The translations under genes were made by a program, and so were the position numbers. DNA of 64,000 bases from JAUVPY01 sp034412795 (lineage in GTDB: Bacteria; Chloroflexota; Anaerolineae; 4572-78; NAK82), in the NCBI GenBank assembly GCA_034412795.1, contig DAOUMD010000209.1:1-64000 (forward strand), read 5' to 3'. The first letter of the stretch is position 1, and every line of letters starts with the position of its first letter. Below are positions 63,365 through 64,000 of this stretch, piece by piece. The notes under the pieces were generated by a model. That model worked only from the letters and a program-made list of their open reading frames with translations. It searched no databases and was not told where the DNA came from.

Positions 63365-64000
63365 TCACGCTTCCCCGGCGTGTTTTATTTGTTGGCGCAG
63401 CATGTCCGTGGCGTGTTGGAGTGCCTGATCGATATGATCAAAGTGGGGACCTCCTCCCTGAGCCAGTTCTGGGCCACCTCCGCCACCTCCGCCTACCAGG
63501 CTACAGGCCTCCTGGAGCAGAGGGCGCATGTCGTAGATCAGGTCGGTGGAACGGGCAAAGATGAGTTGTGCTTTCTTTCCTGTCACCCCCAGCAGCACAA
63601 CGTGGCCAGGCTGGTTGGTGATACGCGTTGCCAGTCGCCGCACTTCTTCCATTTCGCGGTTTTCGAATTGCTGGCGCACCAACGAGACCGGCCCAATGAG
63701 CTGGGCGCCGGCAGTCAGAGCCGCAGCTTCGTAGTCGAGCAGCAGTTCGCGTAGCCGATCCCGCTCCTTGCGAGCCATGCGGGCTTCGTTTTGTAGTCGT
63801 ACAAGCGCCTCTGGCAGCTCCTCGACCCCTGTTGTCAGGTGCAGTGCCAGGTCGCGCGTCAGAGCGTTTAACATTTGGTAGTGGGTTAGCGCCCGATGAC
63901 CGCAGAGAAAGGTGATCCGCGTATCCGAGCCGCGCCGTTCGCTGTGTATCACCTTGACGAGACCGATTTCGCCCGTGCGGGCCACGTGGGTGCCACCACA
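63365..64000 (-). CDS. Alanyl-tRNA editing protein (AlaX/AlaRS DHHA1 region), truncated by window edge
   Basis: The coding sequence continues beyond the window (211 codons visible). It opens on CGGTHVARTGEIGLVKVI, the Zn-site motif of the AlaRS/AlaX editing domain (CxxTH), then a coiled linker (NEARMARKERDRLRELLLDYEA) and the DHHA1 domain with the Gly-rich loop CSLVGGGGGGGPELAQGGG. It hydrolyses mischarged Ser- or Gly-tRNA-Ala in relatives. AlaX-L and full AlaRS remain both possible because the N-terminus is outside. Confidence 0.85.
   Translation of the reverse strand, partial: CGGTHVARTGEIGLVKVIHSERRGSDTRITFLCGHRALTHYQMLNALTRDLALHLTTGVEELPEALVRLQNEARMARKERDRLRELLLDYEAAALTAGAQLIGPVSLVRQQFENREMEEVRRLATRITNQPGHVVLLGVTGKKAQLIFARSTDLIYDMRPLLQEACSLVGGGGGGGPELAQGGGPHFDHIDQALQHATDMLRQQIKHAGEA

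Overview
The window looks like a piece of a bacterial chromosome of moderately high GC, most plausibly a member of the Chloroflexota (Anaerolineae-like). That placement is inferred from gene content and style and was not tested by a search. Ribosome binding sites of the AGGAGG type are common, TTG and GTG starts occur, and intergenic spaces are full of short palindromic repeats. Only one tRNA gene, tRNA-Val(TAC), and no rRNA were seen.

Region 1 to 13 kb. An exported methionine sulfoxide reductase (msrA) is followed by a minus-strand operon of an enoyl-reductase-like SDR, etfB, etfA and an acyl-CoA dehydrogenase. Then come an exported glycoside hydrolase, small enzymes, a CPBP protease, a cell-surface protein ending in MPETG, a methyltransferase and a Crp-type regulator. 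The msrA gene has an in-frame TGA exactly where the catalytic Cys codon is expected, with a SECIS-like hairpin downstream, so it is read here as a selenoprotein gene.

Region 12 to 16 kb is the likely replication origin. It holds a perfect 16-bp parS site, an oriC-like stretch with three consensus DnaA boxes at 20-21 bp spacing, and dnaA.

Region 16 to 31 kb is mostly housekeeping: a HAD phosphatase, sppA, tyrS, tRNA-Val with a near-perfect promoter, an exported isoaspartyl methyltransferase, and a membrane spermidine-synthase-like protein. It also carries a selenium block (yedE, a yedF/TusA-like gene, and selD, itself with an in-frame TGA at its active site). A cobalamin riboswitch precedes a corrinoid methyltransferase. 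The two TGA-containing genes and the selenium block support each other: the cell very likely makes selenocysteine, and one product is an exported repair enzyme.

Region 31 to 56.5 kb is accessory and mosaic. It has a two-gene operon of a giant WD40/LVIVD beta-propeller protein and a membrane clan-CD-type cysteine peptidase, an AT-rich TetR/ABC exporter operon, a MarR/radical-SAM pair, and an unplaced isoprenoid-synthase-like gene. It also has several orphan genes separated by related repeats and attC-like palindromes, a decayed response regulator, an IS982-type element, and a three-gene operon. That operon encodes a membrane protein, an NTPase-like protein with degenerate Walker motifs, and a winged-helix/TPR protein. 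The two operons are the best candidates for undescribed systems.

Region 56.5 to 64 kb returns to core metabolism: a GH35-like protein without its usual acid/base Glu, formate-THF ligase (fhs), a methenyl-THF cyclohydrolase-type protein, surE, a methyltransferase, and the truncated end of an alanyl-tRNA editing protein. With the corrinoid methyltransferase, fhs and the cyclohydrolase outline a folate one-carbon (possibly Wood-Ljungdahl type) pathway.
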